Assembly: GCF_042885655.1 (NCBI RefSeq)
Contig: NZ_JBHVRO010000006.1
Span: 124,001-188,000, forward strand
Direction of reading: 5' to 3'
Length of the DNA stretch: 64,000 nucleotides
From: Psychrobacillus sp042885655
GTDB lineage: Bacteria; Bacillota; Bacilli; Bacillales_A; Planococcaceae
Part shown: positions 1-8,989 of the stretch, one piece after another
Layout of the letters: every line of letters begins with the position of its first letter
Numbering within the stretch: position 1 is the stretch's first letter
The notes under the pieces: generated by a model
Seen by the model: only the letters and a program-made list of their open reading frames with translations
Told to the model about the DNA's origin: nothing
The model's database searches: none
Program-made: the position numbers and the translations under genes

Positions 1-696
1 GTACAAAGCCTAACATTTGAATCCGCTGAAATATATATGGATTGGCATCCTACGAATCCTGATTTAATTGTTTTTACAACCTTTTATGAGGATTGGTCAT
101 ATAATACATTCATCTACGATGGATCTACTCAAAATTTACAATCTATAGAAGCTGGAAATCCCTTTGTTAAATGGTACGATGATAAGCACTTAATGCTTTT
201 AAAAGGAACTGATAGCAGTTTAGATGGAAATGAATTAATTCTATATTCTTTGGACGATAAAACACTCAAAGACACAGGTATACAACACTTGGTTGACGTT
301 CAAAATTTAGGAGATAGTATGCTTTATATTCAGATTAACGAAGATAAAAAGCTATATGAATATCATTTAGTTAATAATGAAAGCAAAGACTCTTTCGAAT
401 GGACATCACCAGCAATCAGTAATTATTCTGAATGGGTTATACCTACGATTTCTGTTGTGAAGCCCGGTCAAATTATTACAATGAAGGCATTGGAAAGTGG
501 AAACGTCGATGAAACTGGTGATAAAAGTATTATTTCATCCATCTCATTGGAAGGGGAACATGAATTGGGGCAAGTTTTATCTCAGCCCATTACATGTGCT
601 CCGGACGGTAAAACTTGCCTAGGTGGATATGAGTTGGAGAATTGGATTCAATTAAATCCTTTAAAAGAAAAAGTTTGGATTCACTTGGATGAATAG
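1..696 (+). CDS. yqgU: YqgU-like protein, C-terminal part (5' end outside window)
   Basis: The frame is open from base 1, so only the last 231 codons are present and the start lies upstream. The product reads as repeated beta-strand segments typical of a beta-propeller-like extracytoplasmic protein, with no membrane segment in the visible part. It is named from its position beside yqgW, yqgX and yqgY, which matches B. subtilis, where YqgU is a lipoprotein of unknown function. A hairpin terminator follows directly. The assignment rests mainly on synteny, because the lipobox end is not in the window. Confidence 0.6.
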   Translation, partial: VQSLTFESAEIYMDWHPTNPDLIVFTTFYEDWSYNTFIYDGSTQNLQSIEAGNPFVKWYDDKHLMLLKGTDSSLDGNELILYSLDDKTLKDTGIQHLVDVQNLGDSMLYIQINEDKKLYEYHLVNNESKDSFEWTSPAISNYSEWVIPTISVVKPGQIITMKALESGNVDETGDKSIISSISLEGEHELGQVLSQPITCAPDGKTCLGGYELENWIQLNPLKEKVWIHLDE

Positions 697-698
697 AA

Positions 699-735
699 AA
701 GAGCTGTTGTACAGTTTGTACAACAGCTCTTTCTA
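699..735. terminator. Bidirectional terminator between yqgU and yqgW
   Basis: A 13-bp perfect stem (700-712 with 718-730) and a 5-nt loop is flanked by A-rich sequence on the left and T-rich sequence on the right. It can serve the convergent yqgU (+) and yqgW (-). Confidence 0.85.
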
Positions 736-742
736 TTACATT

Positions 743-922
743 TTAGTGTAAGCTTGGTGGAAAACCTTGATTCACAATTGTCATGACTGTAAAGAAGCCA
801 AAAACAGCAAATGTACCAAAGTTAAAAAGAACTCCTAGCACATTCTTTTCTTTAAAAGCTTGGACAGTGCCGATTACAGCTAAAATTGTAACAAGTCCAA
901 AAATAACCATTAATAAGTTCAT
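743..922 (-). CDS. yqgW: Small membrane protein YqgW (DUF2759)
   Basis: A 59-residue protein made of two hydrophobic segments with a short charged linker (KEKN), ending in a short tail. It fits the DUF2759 family, of unknown function, and sits where yqgW sits in B. subtilis. I start it at the ATG at 922 because GAAAGGAG lies 7-8 bases upstream. A longer in-frame version from 967 would add 15 residues that look like leader sequence. Confidence 0.8.
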   Translation of the reverse strand: MNLLMVIFGLVTILAVIGTVQAFKEKNVLGVLFNFGTFAVFGFFTVMTIVNQGFPPSLH

Positions 923-1066
923 GAAAGACACTCCTTTCGACATCAGAAAATGAATGCCGCTTTGCATATTCCTCTTCTATTGTAATTGTATTCATCATCT
1001 TTGTCGAGTGAAAAAAGTTACGAATAATTGAACAAAGAATAGGAAATCGTTTAATATAATAGAGAG

Positions 1067-1714
1067 GTGATTAATATTTTAAATGTAAGAACTTATCCAC
1101 TAGGTTTTATACAAACCAATTGTTATGTTGTATCTAATTCTTCTAAACAATGTTTAATTTTTGATCCAGGAGGAGATGGAGATAAATTAATACATGAACT
1201 AAATCGTTTGAATTTAAAGCCGATAGCGATTTTGTTAACACATGCACATTTCGATCACATTGGCGCATTAGATCAGATACGAGATAAGTATAAAATCCCA
1301 GTATACATCCATGAGGCTGAGAAAAAGTGGCTGAACGATCCTACTAAAAATGGTTCTAGCAAATATGCGGAAATCCCATCTATTTCTTGCAAGGATGCGG
1401 ATATTATTTTAACGAATGAATCTCAAATAGAAATAGGGGACTTTTCATTCCAAATACTCCATACACCTGGCCATTCACCAGGCAGTTTAACTTTTTACTT
1501 TGGGGATGACTCATTTGCTATTGTAGGAGATACACTTTTTCAAAATAGTATAGGAAGAACAGATTTACTAGGTGGGAATAATGCGGAATTAATAAAATCC
1601 ATTCATTCCAAGTTATTAACGTTACCGGAAACAACTATAGTATACCCTGGACATGGGGCATCAACTACTCCTGAAGATGAGATGGAAAATAATCCATTTA
1701 TAAATGGGTTTTAA
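1067..1714 (+). CDS. yqgX: Metallo-beta-lactamase fold hydrolase YqgX
   Basis: A glyoxalase II-like hydrolase of about 213 residues. The binuclear metal motif THAHFDH is present, followed by the downstream His in HTPGHS, the bridging Asp in VGDTLF, and the late His in YPGHGA. Substrate unknown; small MBL proteins of this group are usually thioesterases. Start: the listed GTG at 1067 lies inside its own ribosome binding site (AGAGAGGTGA, 1061-1070). An in-frame ATT at 1076 sits 5 bases after that site and would give an N-terminus reading MLNVRTYPLG, which fits the family length better. Confidence 0.88.
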   Translation: MINILNVRTYPLGFIQTNCYVVSNSSKQCLIFDPGGDGDKLIHELNRLNLKPIAILLTHAHFDHIGALDQIRDKYKIPVYIHEAEKKWLNDPTKNGSSKYAEIPSISCKDADIILTNESQIEIGDFSFQILHTPGHSPGSLTFYFGDDSFAIVGDTLFQNSIGRTDLLGGNNAELIKSIHSKLLTLPETTIVYPGHGASTTPEDEMENNPFINGF

Positions 1715-1727
1715 TAAAATGAATACA

Positions 1728-1763
1728 CAAAAAAGCAGCTCAATAATTGAGCTGCTTTTATGG
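1728..1763. terminator. Bidirectional terminator between yqgX and yqgY
   Basis: Stem AAAAGCAGCTCAA with its complement TTGAGCTGCTTTT spans about 1731-1759. It has T-runs on both strands and lies between two convergent genes. Confidence 0.85.
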
Positions 1764-1769
1764 TGAAAA

Positions 1770-2012
1770 TTAATGTCCTGCGCCTGGTACATGAATAAAC
1801 GTAGTATAGTATGTAAAACCAGCGAAGAAGAACATTAAGTAAGCTCCGAAGATGTACATATACATACGTTCAGAAAGGTTTAAGAAGCCTAAAAGAAGGA
1901 AAATTCCTGTATTTGCTAAAAATAGTAAAGAAGCTTCTGTCATATCACCTAAATAAAACATAACTGCAAAAATCCCTGTCCAGAAAGCCATCACTTTATA
2001 CATATTGCCCAT
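1770..2012 (-). CDS. yqgY: Small membrane protein YqgY (DUF2626)
   Basis: An 80-residue protein with three hydrophobic stretches (roughly 5-25, 30-48 and 52-72) ending in VPGAGH, typical of the DUF2626 family of unknown function. The start is the ATG at 2012, because AAAAGGAGGG lies 7 bases upstream; the longer frame to 2057 adds residues without a binding site. Beyond it the B. subtilis gene order is broken by a decayed prophage before comGA. Confidence 0.82.
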   Translation of the reverse strand: MGNMYKVMAFWTGIFAVMFYLGDMTEASLLFLANTGIFLLLGFLNLSERMYMYIFGAYLMFFFAGFTYYTTFIHVPGAGH

Positions 2013-2341
2013 TTGTAGTCCCTCCTTTTGCAACGACACAAATATTCTCCTATTCATTATAAATGAAAGAGTTCATACATGTAAACCGAATATTATCTTT
2101 CTAATGTTATTAAGCCACACATTGTCACAAAAATGTGTATTTTATCAACTTGTTGATTAACATTTAATTGTTAGTTTGACCTCTGTATGGAGAAGATATA
2201 CTCAACAATTAAATTTAGAACCATTATAGAACTTCTACTTCCTATATGCAATTTTTACACTGGACAATCATCTTATCATTCGGCTGGAAGTATAAATTGA
2301 GAGTGGCCAGGTGCACCTTTCATTATAAAAGGAGTGGCAAC

Positions 2342-2746
2342 ATGAGAGAAACAAAATACAAAAGCAAAAAGATAGAGCTAGATGGACATGTTTTTGATTC
2401 AAAAGCAGAAGCAAGATATTACGAACTACTGAAGTTAAAACAAACGAATAAGAGATATTATTTATCAAATTGCATGCAAGCTTAAAAAGAAAGAGAAGTT
2501 ACATCGAAAAAATTTATATGTAGACAACTTTGAGATTCATCATCTGGACGGATCAATTGAGACAGTAGATGTTAAGGGGTTCGAAACTACAGACTTTGCA
2601 ATTAGAAGAAAACTCTTTGAAAGGAAATATCCGCACAAGTTATCAATTCTGGCATTCTCACGAATTGATGTTGGATGGATTGAAATCGATAAATTGAAAA
2701 AAGCTAGACGTGAACGGAAAAAGGCAAAGGTTTCCCAGAAGTCCTA
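2342..2746 (+). pseudogene. DUF1064 phage protein, frameshifted
   Basis: The first half (2342 on, behind AAAAGGAGTGG) reads as a DUF1064 N-terminus with DGHVFDSKAEARYYELLK. It stops at 2485, but from about 2442 the frame at +1 continues the same family to the stop at 2744-2746, including the DGSIETVDVKG and RRKLFERKYPHKLS motifs. A single indel near 2440 explains both halves. DUF1064 proteins are phage proteins related to Holliday-junction-type nucleases. Confidence 0.75.
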
Positions 2747-2767
2747 GACAAAAATTGTGAATAAAAA

Positions 2768-2796
2768 AATGAACTGCACCTGGAGGACAGTTCAAT
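2768..2796 (-). terminator. Terminator after the 57-aa minus-strand gene
   Basis: On the minus strand GAACTG pairs with CAGTTC (2788-2793 with 2771-2776), followed by ATTTTTTTAT. It lies just past the stop at 2806. Confidence 0.6.
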
Positions 2797-2805
2797 TAAT
2801 AGGTA

Positions 2806-2979
2806 TTATTTTGCATTTTTTAGAGGGGAAATGACATTGTTATAAAAAAATCTTTCCCATTTAGCTAACAAACTGTTCCCATTTTTTCCAAGTTGTATTT
2901 CAATCTCGTGATTCCTATGGAATGCTTTAACGCGCTCACTATGCTCCTTTTGGCGTTGATGCAAAGTGTTGTGGTTCAT
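2806..2979 (-). CDS. 57-residue protein of unknown function
   Basis: This small minus-strand reading frame starts with ATG at 2979 behind a strong GAAGGAGGG site 5-6 bases upstream, and has its own terminator. The product is basic and hydrophilic at the N-terminus (MNHNTLHQRQKEHSERV) with an aromatic patch (KWERFFYNNV) near the end. I do not recognise the family. It points against the surrounding phage remnants and looks intact, so it may be a chromosomal gene or a small prophage control gene. Confidence 0.5.
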   Translation of the reverse strand: MNHNTLHQRQKEHSERVKAFHRNHEIEIQLGKNGNSLLAKWERFFYNNVISPLKNAK

Positions 2980-3161
2980 TTTTCGTCCCTCCTTCAGTAA
3001 TTAATTTAATTATATGGATAGAAACCATGAATTAAAAGTGATTCAAATAATAAAATGTTTGCTTTTATTAAATTCCTTACCACTTGAGAGAGCTGAATAG
3101 CATTTACACATCCATAATATTATTTATCTCTACTTGCTATTCATGCTATCGAAGCGTATAA

Positions 3162-3353
3162 AAGTTACTCAAAAAAAGTTTTGAATTTAGGAAAACTGTT
3201 CAAACATACAATTTTTTATTAAAAGAAGATGCCAAAGTAAAGTTGGACTCATTTGTAGAATATATAAAAGAAGTTGAAAATGTACTTTTAAAAGTAATGA
3301 CTCAAGAAAGTTATTCGATCAATCACGATAATAGTATAGTTAAAGAACTATAA
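3162..3353 (+). pseudogene. Unrecognised coding fragment
   Basis: The frame is open for 63 codons without a start codon or binding site, and the translation looks like a natural acidic, helical C-terminus (FVEYIKEVENVLLKV). It is probably the tail of a decayed phage gene; I cannot name the family. The rest of 2980-3610 shows no gene I can support. Confidence 0.3.
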
Positions 3354-3610
3354 GATGAAATTATTACTATGATAAAAAAACAAATGATTTAATAAGAAGA
3401 AAACATGACAACAACATGACAAGCAAGTTGCAAAATAAGAAAACATAATAATAATTGAAACAAAGAGAGTACGTGCACGCTTGTGGTGGTGTGGTAATAT
3501 ACAAACTTCATATATTTATATAAGGCGCTCACGATTTGTGGATGTCTTTTTATATTCTATTAGAAGGATTTTCACCTTCTTTGGCGAATGTTGTCAGATG
3601 GAGGTGTAAA

Positions 3611-3829
3611 ATGGATAATGAAAATGTAATTTTAGGTCCTTTAAAAGAGGTATTTAATAATATGGGCATACAACTTATTAGTTTTGGGGTCACAATTGTA
3701 ATCGCATATGTCGTTACTTTCTTAATTTTAAGAGTAGTGAAAGTCCCTGCTCCTTTAACAAAATTTATTTCACTTATGACTACTTTGATAGTAATGTATT
3801 ATGCTTATAAACAAATATTTTTAGCTTGA
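3611..3829 (+). CDS. Small membrane protein, prophage region
   Basis: A 72-residue protein starting at ATG 3611, with GGAGGTG 5 bases upstream. A short hydrophilic N-terminus precedes two hydrophobic segments at about residues 20-42 and 50-70. It sits directly before the terminase remnant. Holin-like by shape only; I do not recognise a family. Confidence 0.5.
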   Translation: MDNENVILGPLKEVFNNMGIQLISFGVTIVIAYVVTFLILRVVKVPAPLTKFISLMTTLIVMYYAYKQIFLA

Positions 3830-3894
3830 TTTGCGCCATCATTTAGGTGGTGCTTTTTCTATGTATAATAAACGGGGGTGGCAGGTGATGTGAC

Positions 3895-4738
3895 ATGATT
3901 AACTGGAATAAAATAAAATTAGAGTGGGAAACCACAAAAATTACTTTAGTAGCTCTTGCAGACAGATGTGACATAAAGCTCGCTACATTAAAGAGTAGTA
4001 AAAGTCGTGAAACTTGGGTAAGAAGTGCACATAAAAAAGATGCAACTAAAACGAAAAAGGTTGGAACTATTTCAAAGAAGGATACAACTAACTTAGAAGA
4101 AGAAATTCCCTCATTAGATGAGCTAGTCGAAAAGTTAGGTATTAGCGAAAAGCAAAGCCTGTTCTGCATTTATTAATTAAAGTCATTCAATGCTACGCAA
4201 GCTGCTATTAAGGCTGGATATGCAAAAGATAGTGCTCATGTAGAAGGTAGTCGTCTGCTAAGAAACGCTAAGGTCGCAGAAGAAATCAGAAGAATTAAAG
4301 GTGAGATGCGACAAGGTTTATTTATAGATGCTATGGATGTGCTAGATAAATATATCAAAATAGCCTTTGCTGACATAACGGAGTATACCACTTTCGGAAG
4401 AAAAGAATTCCCTTTTAATAGGTATTTTGGTCCGATAAAAGATGAAGATGGAAACGAACTCACTCATGAGATAACTATGTCGCCTTCAAAGAATCATCTA
4501 TGGTGGATGGCTCAATAAATACAGCGGTGAAACAAGGTAAAGATGGTGTATCTATAAAACTTGCCTACAAAATGAAAGTATTAGATAAACTATATCCATT
4601 TCCAGACAAGTGCCAACGTGAAGTAGAAGAAGAGAAACTCAAAATAGCTCATCATAAAACTTTTGGCGCTAATGAGTCAGAAGATTATGAGGATGATGGT
4701 TTCAACGAAGCTTTTAATGCAACTACTTCGGAGGTGTA
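3895..4738 (+). pseudogene. terS: Phage terminase small subunit, frameshifted
   Basis: Three reading frames together give a terminase small subunit. Codons from 3895 carry the N-terminal helix-turn-helix part (NWNKIKLEWETTKI). A frame change near 4170 leads into NATQAAIKAGYAKDSAHVEGSR, the conserved DNA-binding core. A further change near 4500 gives the acidic C-terminus that stops at 4738. The normal job is recognising phage DNA for packaging. At least two indels make it non-functional. Confidence 0.75.
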
Positions 4739-4743
4739 GGGCA

Positions 4744-5116
4744 TTGACAACACTAACTCCTAAGAATCCTAAAACAAGATTTTATGATAAATTTGGTGTT
4801 ACAGAAGTTCGATTGTGGTACAAAACGCATGACAAGTCCATTCCTGAAAAGCTGAACCTTGAAAACAGTATTGAATCATAGACTAAAAAGCCAATTTTTT
4901 AAGAAACAATATAGAAACGAAGTAAGATTGATGATGCGTAATAGAGAGATAGCAAATGGACTAAATAAATCTAACCCTAACCTTACTTTTGAAGAATTTT
5001 TAGAGAAAAAACAAAAGGTTTACAAATTACAAGGCGAAAATGCATTCAAAGATATCATTAGAAGTTCAAAGACAACTAATAAACGTGTAGATAAATCATT
5101 AGGATTGGAGGAATAA
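4744..5116 (+). pseudogene. Phage head-region protein, C-terminal fragments
   Basis: Two adjoining frames (4744-4881 and about 4859-5116) appear to be one C-terminus broken by a frameshift near 4870. Phage large terminase and portal genes should lie before this point but are absent, so a deletion probably joined terS to the end of a minor head gene. The last part, with MMRNREIANGL and LQGENAFKDIIR, resembles the tail of a minor head protein. I am not certain of that family. Confidence 0.45.
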
Positions 5117-5118
5117 TA

Positions 5119-5349
5119 ATGTTTGATTATACTATTTGTAATCAAGCCGATGAGAAGATTTATAATAAACAGTGTCTGGCACTGGAAAAGAATATTCCTG
5201 ACATCAAGAAAGGTGAAAGATTAATTGATGTCGATGGAAGCGAAGTTCGAACATATTTATTGCAAGGATCAGAGATAAGTGTTCACAATGATTATTATAT
5301 TAATGCAGTATATATAAAATCTGAAATTGAATTAAGGCAGTATTTTTAA
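5119..5349 (+). CDS. Small phage protein of unknown function
   Basis: A 76-residue acidic protein with a good binding site (TTGGAGGAATAAT) and no frameshift. It is the only intact-looking phage gene in the cluster apart from the 72-residue membrane protein. Its place between head and scaffold genes fits a small structural or accessory gene. No domain recognised. Confidence 0.5.
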   Translation: MFDYTICNQADEKIYNKQCLALEKNIPDIKKGERLIDVDGSEVRTYLLQGSEISVHNDYYINAVYIKSEIELRQYF

Positions 5350-5397
5350 AGGCACCTAACCTAACAAGTTGAGTGCTTTTTATTATGTCTAAGAGGT

Positions 5398-5799
5398 GGT
5401 GGTGAACTTGCGTTTTCAGAAGTCAAATTCGAGAAAGGTTTCAAACAAAGTATGATACTGAAAAAGGCGAGTATGAAGAGAAGTTAAAAGAATCAACTTT
5501 CAGTGCATTAAAGTTTGGCACTCGCAAGAAAAGTCCATGATGATGAAATGACAATCGACCATATTGACAAATTCTTAATTGAATTAGATGCAGAAGGCAA
5601 GGTTACAAAAGTTTTGGATGAGCGATTAAAAACACTGAAAGAATCGAAGCATTTTTTGTTTGTTCCTGAAGGTCAACAGACAACAATTATCGGGAGAGTT
5701 ATCCCATCACTAAGTAACAATGACTACGGCAAACAATTTGCCGAAGAACGCTCGAAAGGTAATGAAGGGTTAGACCCAGCGCGAAAAACTTATTTTTAA
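5398..5799 (+). pseudogene. Phage scaffold-like protein, broken
   Basis: Coding from about 5400 (acidic, with EKGEYEEKLKES in one frame) runs into stops near 5537. The frame from 5515 then gives KTLKESKHFLFVPEG, as found near the end of phage scaffold (GP20/DUF4355-type) proteins. Its position just before the capsid fragment agrees. No intact start remains. Confidence 0.5.
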
Positions 5800-5815
5800 T
5801 GTGAAGAAAAAATGA

Positions 5816-6037
5816 ATGAGTAAATTTGTAGAAACAATGTACACGAATAAAAAAGAAATCTTAAAGTTTCCATATCATTAAGTGAATGTTGCGGTTGCAA
5901 CGTATTACCAAAATAACCCTTCCAATGCGATTCTGTATTTAGGGGCTACACTTTTCCCAGCTATGAAACAACTGGGATTAGATTTATCTTTGATTAAAGG
6001 ATCTAACGGATTAAAATGCAATTCACGAGTGAATTAA
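5816..6037 (+). pseudogene. Major capsid protein, N-terminal fragment
   Basis: The frame from ATG 5816 has an in-frame stop at 5879-5881 and then continues with ATYYQNNPSNAILYLGATLF and KQLGLDLSLIKGSNGL, the hallmark start of a family of phage major capsid proteins. It ends at 6037; the remaining roughly 80 percent of the gene is gone. The comG promoter region starts immediately downstream. Confidence 0.65.
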
Positions 6038-6058
6038 TAGAATATTTAATTAAAACTC

Positions 6059-6087
6059 TTTCATTCTTTTTCTTTTCCAAGTATACT
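6059..6087 (+). promoter_or_regulatory. Possible sigma-A promoter of the comG operon
   Basis: TTTCAT and TATACT are separated by 17 bases, upstream of comGA. The -35 is weak, as expected for an activated promoter. I could not identify convincing paired ComK boxes. Confidence 0.4.
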
Positions 6088-6142
6088 TGTGTTGTACAAG
6101 CTGTAAGCGGTCGCAACTTGTAACTGGAGAAAGGAAAAATGA

Positions 6143-7159
6143 ATGCAACAAATAGAAAATATTGTAGAACAAAAATCTCTTCAATTATTAAAGAAGGCAC
6201 ATGGATTTGGTGCTTCTGATTTGCACATGATTCCAAACGAAGAGAATTATTTATATTATTTTAAGAAAAATTCTCAAATGTTTGAAGCAGGGAAGCTTCC
6301 CCTGAACATGGGTGAACGTATTATTTCATACTTCAAGTTTTTATCCTCTCTTGATATCAGCGAAAAAAGAAAGCCACAAAGTGGTTCATTTCAACAGAAT
6401 TTCAACTCACAAAAATTTTCATTTCGTGTATCTACATTACCATCCATTTTTGGAAAAGAATCATTAGTAATTCGTCTCCAACAACATGACAATGCCAAAC
6501 TCTTACATTCCTTATCTTTATTTCATGATGCTTCCGATAAAATAGTAGAACTTGCAAATTATCGACAAGGATTGATACTTTTTGTTGGTCCCACAGGATC
6601 AGGGAAGTCTACTACGATGTATTCTCTTACAAAATATTGTTCTGAAAATTTGAATAGACATGTTATTTCCCTCGAGGATCCGGTTGAAAATAGTCAGTCT
6701 CATCTATTGCAAATTCAAGTGAATGAGCGTTCTGGAGTTACGTATGCATCTGGTTTGAAAGCAATTTTACGACATTCACCAGATGTTATTATGATTGGTG
6801 AGATTCGTGACGAAGATACTGCGAAAGCTGCTATCCAAGCGGGTTTAACTGGTCATCTTGTTGTTTCCACAATTCATGCAAAAGATGCGGTAGGCTCATT
6901 GTACAGAATGATGGATCTTGGTATTTCTTTAGATGAATTGAAACAATCAGTTATTGGTATAGTTACACAAAGACTTGTGACAGTCTCCCTTTCCAAACAA
7001 CCAGAGTTATCAGCTATTTTTGAAATTATTTCTGGTGAATTTCTTTCAGAAGCATTGTATTCACTGATGACTGGAAGAGACTTTCAAATACCTTATTCTT
7101 TAACACTTTCTTATCAAATAGAGAGAGGGGTCAGAGAAGGTGTTATTCCAAAAAGTTAG
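6143..7159 (+). CDS. comGA: Competence pilus assembly ATPase ComGA
   Basis: A 338-residue secretion ATPase of the PilB/GspE family that powers assembly of the transformation pilus at the membrane. It has Walker A GPTGSGKST (149-157), an Asp box around LEDPVE (177-182), and Walker B within DVIMIGEIRD. Length is close to the family norm of about 355. It is the first gene of a tightly packed comGA-GG operon and overlaps comGB by 20 bases. The start at 6143 has AAAGGA about 8 bases upstream. Confidence 0.95.
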   Translation: MQQIENIVEQKSLQLLKKAHGFGASDLHMIPNEENYLYYFKKNSQMFEAGKLPLNMGERIISYFKFLSSLDISEKRKPQSGSFQQNFNSQKFSFRVSTLPSIFGKESLVIRLQQHDNAKLLHSLSLFHDASDKIVELANYRQGLILFVGPTGSGKSTTMYSLTKYCSENLNRHVISLEDPVENSQSHLLQIQVNERSGVTYASGLKAILRHSPDVIMIGEIRDEDTAKAAIQAGLTGHLVVSTIHAKDAVGSLYRMMDLGISLDELKQSVIGIVTQRLVTVSLSKQPELSAIFEIISGEFLSEALYSLMTGRDFQIPYSLTLSYQIERGVREGVIPKS

Positions 7160-8204
7160 GTACTACTTTGCGCGGAAAGAGGAAAGCATTCCAATAAATG
7201 TACAATCCTCTTTTTTGAAAAGATTGAGCGATCTGTTAAAAGAAGGATATACATTTCATGAATCGGTCTCAATGTTATTACCCTTTCATGTGAAGAAATC
7301 GGAACTAATCATTCAAAGAGTGATTGAGGTGCATAAAAGCGGTTCCGATGTTTCAGAAGTGTTTAAGTTGCTTGGTTTTCCTAAACGGTTAATTCTACCT
7401 ATTAGCCTAGCTGGTAAACATGGGAATCTCCAAGAAACTGTATCAGTTTTAGGGGTTCAATCAGCTATTTTTGAAAACGCTAGAAAAAGGATGAACACCT
7501 TATTAATGTATCCATTGTTTCTTTTTGGTGTCATTTTTTTGTTGTTTACTGTTTTTCGAATATATTTTCTACCTCATATGGAGTCTTTACTAGGTACTAG
7601 AAATTCAATAGATACCGGAAGTACTATCGTCTGGACGAATGTATTACTCCAATTGCCAAATTTTTTTTTAATTGGTATCTCAACAATTGTAGTATTAATA
7701 TTCGCATTTATTTTTGGAATGAGTAAAAGGGATATTAAAACAAGGCTTAATATATATAGCAGAATCCCGATTTTTAATAGTTGGTACTATTTATTCTTAA
7801 CAAGAGTTTTTTCAAGAGAAATGGGTGGACTAATAGAAAGTGGGATGTCTATCCAACAAGCATTTGATGCACTTGTTTCTCAAAAAGAAAATATGACAAT
7901 CCAATATATCGCTAATCAAATGAAAGGCAAAATAGTACACGGAGAATCGTTCTCTCAAGCAGCCATGCTATTAAATTATTTTACGGAAGATTTCTATCTG
8001 TTTGTTACTCATGGAGAAAATAGTGGCTATCTCGGAAGAGAACTTTCCCTTTACAGTGAATTTTTAACTGAAAGAATTGAATCGAAAATCTCCAAATACT
8101 TAAGTATATTACAACCTACACTTTTTATTATTTTGGCTATTTTTATAATAGGTGCTTATTTAGCCATACTTCTACCAATCTACGAAATGATAAATATTGT
8201 ATAA
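7140..8204 (+). CDS. comGB: Competence pilus platform protein ComGB
   Basis: A 354-residue inner-membrane protein of the GspF/PilC family, the platform on which pilins are assembled by ComGA. The two repeated GspF domains are visible, with membrane segments at about 120-145, 170-195 and 325-350. The GTG start at 7140 lies inside comGA, suggesting translational coupling. B. subtilis ComGB has a similar size. Confidence 0.92.
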   Translation: MLFQKVRYYFARKEESIPINVQSSFLKRLSDLLKEGYTFHESVSMLLPFHVKKSELIIQRVIEVHKSGSDVSEVFKLLGFPKRLILPISLAGKHGNLQETVSVLGVQSAIFENARKRMNTLLMYPLFLFGVIFLLFTVFRIYFLPHMESLLGTRNSIDTGSTIVWTNVLLQLPNFFLIGISTIVVLIFAFIFGMSKRDIKTRLNIYSRIPIFNSWYYLFLTRVFSREMGGLIESGMSIQQAFDALVSQKENMTIQYIANQMKGKIVHGESFSQAAMLLNYFTEDFYLFVTHGENSGYLGRELSLYSEFLTERIESKISKYLSILQPTLFIILAIFIIGAYLAILLPIYEMINIV

Positions 8205-8220
8205 AAGGAGAGAAAACAGT

Positions 8221-8565
8221 GTGAAATATTTAAAAAATAGTAAAGGATTTACGCTTATAGAAATGATGATCGTTTTGTTAATTATTTCTGTATTAATTTT
8301 AATCGCTATTCCCAATGTTACAAAACATTCTGCATCTATTGATGACAAGGGCTGTAAAGCATTTGCGAAGATGTTGGAAGGACAGGTTGAAGCATATAAA
8401 ATTGAAAATAAAAAAGTTCCAACCTTAGAAGAGTTGGACAAGGAAGGTTATTTGAAAGGTGATAAAACATGTCCGAATGGCACGGTAGTTAACATCAATC
8501 CTAATAATGGAAGTGTGACTATCGAAGGTGAAGTAGCTTCTGGTTCTGATAGTAGTGGAGAATAA
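8221..8565 (+). CDS. comGC: Major competence pseudopilin ComGC
   Basis: A 114-residue prepilin with the cleavage and methylation motif KGFTLIEMMIVLLI near the N-terminus, the hydrophobic helix, and a pair of cysteines in the globular part (DKGCKAF and DKTCPNG) able to form the usual disulfide. It is the main subunit of the transformation pilus after ComC processing. I use GTG 8221, behind AAAAGGAG; the upstream ATG frame lacks a binding site. Confidence 0.93.
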   Translation: MKYLKNSKGFTLIEMMIVLLIISVLILIAIPNVTKHSASIDDKGCKAFAKMLEGQVEAYKIENKKVPTLEELDKEGYLKGDKTCPNGTVVNINPNNGSVTIEGEVASGSDSSGE

Positions 8566-8989
8566 ATTAAATGAAAAAGGATTTACTTTAATCGAGATGC
8601 TACTCGTTTTGGCTATTGTTATGACAATAACATCTTCAGTTATTTTCATTGCTACATCAAAATTTGTGGAAATAGAGGAAAAACGTTTTATCAGACAATT
8701 TCAATTGGATGTTCAAAGTATTCAGTCAGTAGCAATTGCTGAAGAAAAATATGCGTATCTCAATTTTTTTAATGGTGGAACAAAATATGTTGCAAAATCC
8801 GCTAATACCATTTTATTTGAATCAGAAATGCCAGCTGGATACAGGTTATCTACAGAGAGCAACTTAAAAGAAATTGGTTTTCATCCTAATGGATCAATAA
8901 AAGATTTTGGAACCTTAATATTCGAAACAAAGAAAGGGTCTAAAAAAGTAATTTTATATATTGGAAGAGGTAGAATGAATTATGAATAA
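8555..8989 (+). CDS. comGD: Minor pseudopilin ComGD
   Basis: A 144-residue prepilin-like protein with KGFTLIEMLLVLAI at the N-terminus and a single hydrophobic helix. It is one of the minor pilins needed for DNA uptake. It overlaps comGC by 11 bases and uses a GTG start without a strong binding site, so translation is probably coupled. Confidence 0.9.
   Translation: MENKLNEKGFTLIEMLLVLAIVMTITSSVIFIATSKFVEIEEKRFIRQFQLDVQSIQSVAIAEEKYAYLNFFNGGTKYVAKSANTILFESEMPAGYRLSTESNLKEIGFHPNGSIKDFGTLIFETKKGSKKVILYIGRGRMNYE

Larger units (their letters stand above)
2200..6040. mobile_element. Decayed prophage between yqgY and comGA
   Basis: About 3.8 kb holds fragments of a tailed-phage late region in the expected order: DUF1064, small terminase, head protein C-terminus, a small phage ORF, scaffold, and major capsid N-terminus. 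Almost every piece carries frameshifts or stops, and the large terminase and portal are missing. In B. subtilis there is no phage at this spot. No integrase or clear att repeats were found, so the boundaries are approximate: the left lies in the gene-free 2058-2341 stretch and the right at the capsid fragment stop, about 100 bases before comGA. Confidence 0.75.

Noticed and set aside
5515..5799. Treating the 94-codon frame as an intact phage gene
   Set aside because: Upstream codons of the same protein are in another frame and separated by stops, so it is one half of a broken gene.
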